Below are positions 5,679 through 6,462 of a DNA stretch of 6,462 nucleotides, in pieces. This DNA is from an uncultured bacterium (GTDB lineage Bacteria > Bacillota > Clostridia > Lachnospirales > Lachnospiraceae), in assembly GCA_905214365.1 (NCBI GenBank), contig CAJMMH010000164.1:1-6462 (forward strand). The letters run 5' to 3'. The notes below the pieces were generated by a model. That model had not been told where the DNA came from. It searched no databases and was given only the letters and a program-made list of their open reading frames with translations. Numbering within the stretch: position 1 is the stretch's first letter; every line of letters starts with the position of its first letter. The position numbers and the translations under genes were made by a program.

Positions 5679-6045
5679 CCAGCAATCCCCTTATCTCATC
5701 CGCTTCTTCTTCGGATATCCCCTCTCCCGCGCAGAATGTCGCAAGAAGCTTTGAAATTTTTCCTTTGTACCAGAAATCCGTATCCCTGCGCAGCAGGAAC
5801 TCTTTGTAGGATTCTTCGGAACGGACCGCATGAACTTTTGATGACTTGCCATCACGTACCATGCTGATAAATCCCTTATCCATCAGCCGCATCAGGAACG
5901 TCGTTACAGTTGCTTTTTTATACTCTTTTCCATATTCCGTCATCAGAAAATCCGTCAGTTCCTGCGCTGTAAGATCCTTTTCGGCGTCCCAAACGGCTTT
6001 CATAACGATGGTTTCGGCCTCGCTTAATGCCTCTTTATTCTTCAT
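5500..6045 (-). CDS. BlaI/MecI/CopY-type repressor with an aberrant C-terminal extension
   Basis: Residues 1 to about 127 form a complete BlaI-type repressor: a winged-helix DNA-binding domain (SEAETIVMKAVWD at 8-20, recognition-helix region KKATVTTFLMRLMDKGFI at 43-60, wing SSKVHAV), then the dimerisation part ending in SEEEADEIRGLLDGM. Such proteins usually stop near here, at 120-130 residues. This frame continues for about 55 more residues (Cys/Ser/Gly-rich, no domain character) while crossing the M56 gene in another frame, which fits a deletion that removed the native stop codon. The ATG at 6043-6045 has AAAGGATG upstream at a good distance, and a promoter lies at 6074-6102. Repressors of this family bind dyads near their own promoter and are cleaved or released by the partner M56 peptidase. 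DNA binding may survive the tail; dimerisation and cleavage are less certain. Confidence 0.88.
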   Translation of the reverse strand: MKNKEALSEAETIVMKAVWDAEKDLTAQELTDFLMTEYGKEYKKATVTTFLMRLMDKGFISMVRDGKSSKVHAVRSEESYKEFLLRRDTDFWYKGKISKLLATFCAGEGISEEEADEIRGLLDGMGDICKRLSSLPGESETCSGCAELWSGRAMSVRNCTSAYCTSGTGILKRGFGSNFSP

Positions 6046-6073
6046 TTTCTCATCCTTTCTAATTTATGGTTTT

Positions 6074-6102
6074 ATCATACTATATCTGCAATAAATACAC
6101 AA
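6074..6102 (-). promoter_or_regulatory. Promoter of the repressor/M56 operon
   Basis: On the minus strand -35 TTGTGT (6097-6102) and -10 TATGAT (6074-6079) are 17 bp apart. The -10 matches consensus at five of six positions and the -35 is weak. Transcription should start about 6067, some 20 nt before the repressor ATG. The weak -35 is preceded directly by phased A-tracts that could act as an UP element. Confidence 0.7.
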
Positions 6103-6104
6103 GC

Positions 6105-6161
6105 TTTTTTTTGCATTTTTGTCATATTTTCTATTTTTTTCATTGTTTTTTTGTCTATTTT
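6105..6161 (-). promoter_or_regulatory. Phased A-tracts upstream of the promoter (curved DNA / UP element)
   Basis: Six A-tracts on the minus strand lie at 6105-6112, 6116-6120, 6127-6130, 6134-6140, 6146-6152 and 6158-6161. Their centres are 9 to 12 bp apart, averaging about 10.2 bp, i.e. one helical turn. This is the layout of intrinsically bent DNA, and the tract nearest the promoter sits where the RNA polymerase alpha subunit binds. Confidence 0.65.
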
Positions 6162-6175
6162 GTTTATTAGACAAA
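6150..6175. promoter_or_regulatory. Inverted repeat, possible operator
   Basis: TTTGTCTA (6150-6157) and TAGACAAA (6168-6175) form a perfect 8-bp inverted repeat with a 10-bp spacer, so the half-sites are about 18 bp apart centre to centre. It lies some 80-110 bp upstream of the repressor's predicted transcription start. It differs from the classic TACA/TGTA core of BlaI-type operators. TTGTCTA recurs at the ABC operon promoter (4472-4478). Confidence 0.4.
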
Positions 6176-6177
6176 TC

Positions 6178-6224
6178 GTAAAGTCCGATAACCAGATTTT
6201 TGATTTCTGATTATCGGACTTTAC
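6178..6224. terminator. Long stem-loop, probable (bidirectional) terminator
   Basis: A perfect 14-bp stem (6178-6191 with 6211-6224, core AAGTCCGATAA) is extended after one mismatch by CAGA/TCTG (6193-6196, 6206-6209), leaving a 9-nt loop. It lies 56 bp downstream of the stop codon of the nuclease gene, the position expected for its terminator. The stem has A/T pairs at its base, so UUU falls within the stem. The following T-rich stretch is better on the plus strand (ACTTTATTGTTT) than on the minus strand (GATTTGTC). Confidence 0.6.
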
Positions 6225-6280
6225 TTTATTGTTTCCTATTTGTCGTTACAATCCCGTTTATATATTTATTTTAGGATCTT

Positions 6281-6462
6281 CTACTTGCGCAGCTGCATCT
6301 TCAGATCTCTGACCTCATTCTCTGAGAGTCCTGAAATAGAAATTATTTCTTCCATCGTATATTTCCCGGAGAGAAGCATTCGCTTTGCAGTTTCCATCAT
6401 ACCTCGTTCCATGCCCTCTTCTCTTCCGACACGCAGCAAACGTTCCGATTCCAGTTCTAATA
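6281..6462 (-). CDS. Rpn-family nuclease / putative transposase, C-terminal end only
   Basis: The last 59 codons and the TAG stop (6281-6283) of a gene entering from the right edge. The sequence VGREEGMERGMMETAKRMLL followed by SGKYTMEEIISISGLS and ENEVRDLKMQLRK is the characteristic tail of Rpn (YhgA-like, PD-(D/E)XK) proteins: a repeated G-M-E-R/K-G helix, then a short helix-turn-helix-like segment of the form 'iaeitGLseeEi..L'. The family cuts DNA and promotes RecA-independent recombination in E. coli; clostridial genomes often carry several diverged copies. The catalytic part lies outside the window, so it cannot be said whether the copy is intact. It is separated from the repressor operon by a terminator-like palindrome and is probably an independent unit. 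Confidence 0.85.
   Translation of the reverse strand, partial: LELESERLLRVGREEGMERGMMETAKRMLLSGKYTMEEIISISGLSENEVRDLKMQLRK

Noticed and set aside
1..6462. CRISPR array, tRNA, rRNA or phage genes
   Set aside because: No regularly spaced repeats, RNA-gene cores or phage structural or lysis genes were seen on either strand.

Overview
The window looks like chromosome of a low-to-mid GC Firmicute, most likely a gut clostridium of the Lachnospiraceae type. This is inferred from strong GGAGG/AGGGGGG-type ribosome binding sites, a BcrA-type ABC operon, a BlaI/M56 regulatory pair without a penicillin-binding domain, and the tail of an Rpn-family nuclease. No species-level marker is present. Every gene I can support is on the minus strand, so transcription runs from right to left.

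Right end (6281-6462): the C-terminal 59 codons of an Rpn/YhgA-like PD-(D/E)XK nuclease ('recombination-promoting nuclease/putative transposase'), followed by a long terminator-like palindrome (6178-6224). Next come an 8-bp inverted repeat (6150-6175), a run of six helically phased A-tracts (6105-6161) and a sigma-A promoter (6074-6102). These serve a BlaI/MecI/CopY-type repressor (5500-6045) and an overlapping M56 (BlaR1/MecR1-like) metallopeptidase (4680-5678). The pair appears to carry an internal deletion. The repressor frame runs past its usual end into M56 DNA, and the M56 protein starts just before its zinc-protease domain, without the usual N-terminal membrane helices. The last ~120 residues of the M56 protein are an AT-rich extracytoplasmic domain.

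Middle (1021-4478): after a ~300-bp intergenic region holding a hairpin, a near-consensus promoter (TAGACA-17-TATAAT) and a leader with a 13-bp direct repeat, a tightly packed operon encodes a secreted 341-aa protein starting at TTG, two six-helix ABC-2-like permeases (TGATG overlap between them) and a BcrA-like ATPase. This is the layout of bacitracin/lantibiotic-type export or immunity transporters.

Left end (1-1020): after 128 bp with a hairpin comes a small membrane-anchored protein (395-892) of unknown function. A 159-bp almost completely palindromic MITE-like element flanked by TA follows (227-389). The window closes with the start of a lipoprotein gene (1-171, cut by the window edge).

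Working model (inference): the BlaI/M56 pair originally sensed an envelope signal, and the adjacent ABC operon with its secreted and lipid-anchored proteins would be a natural target. A TTGTCTA heptamer shared between the two promoter regions hints at common regulation. The deletion suggests that the sensor is now altered or dead.
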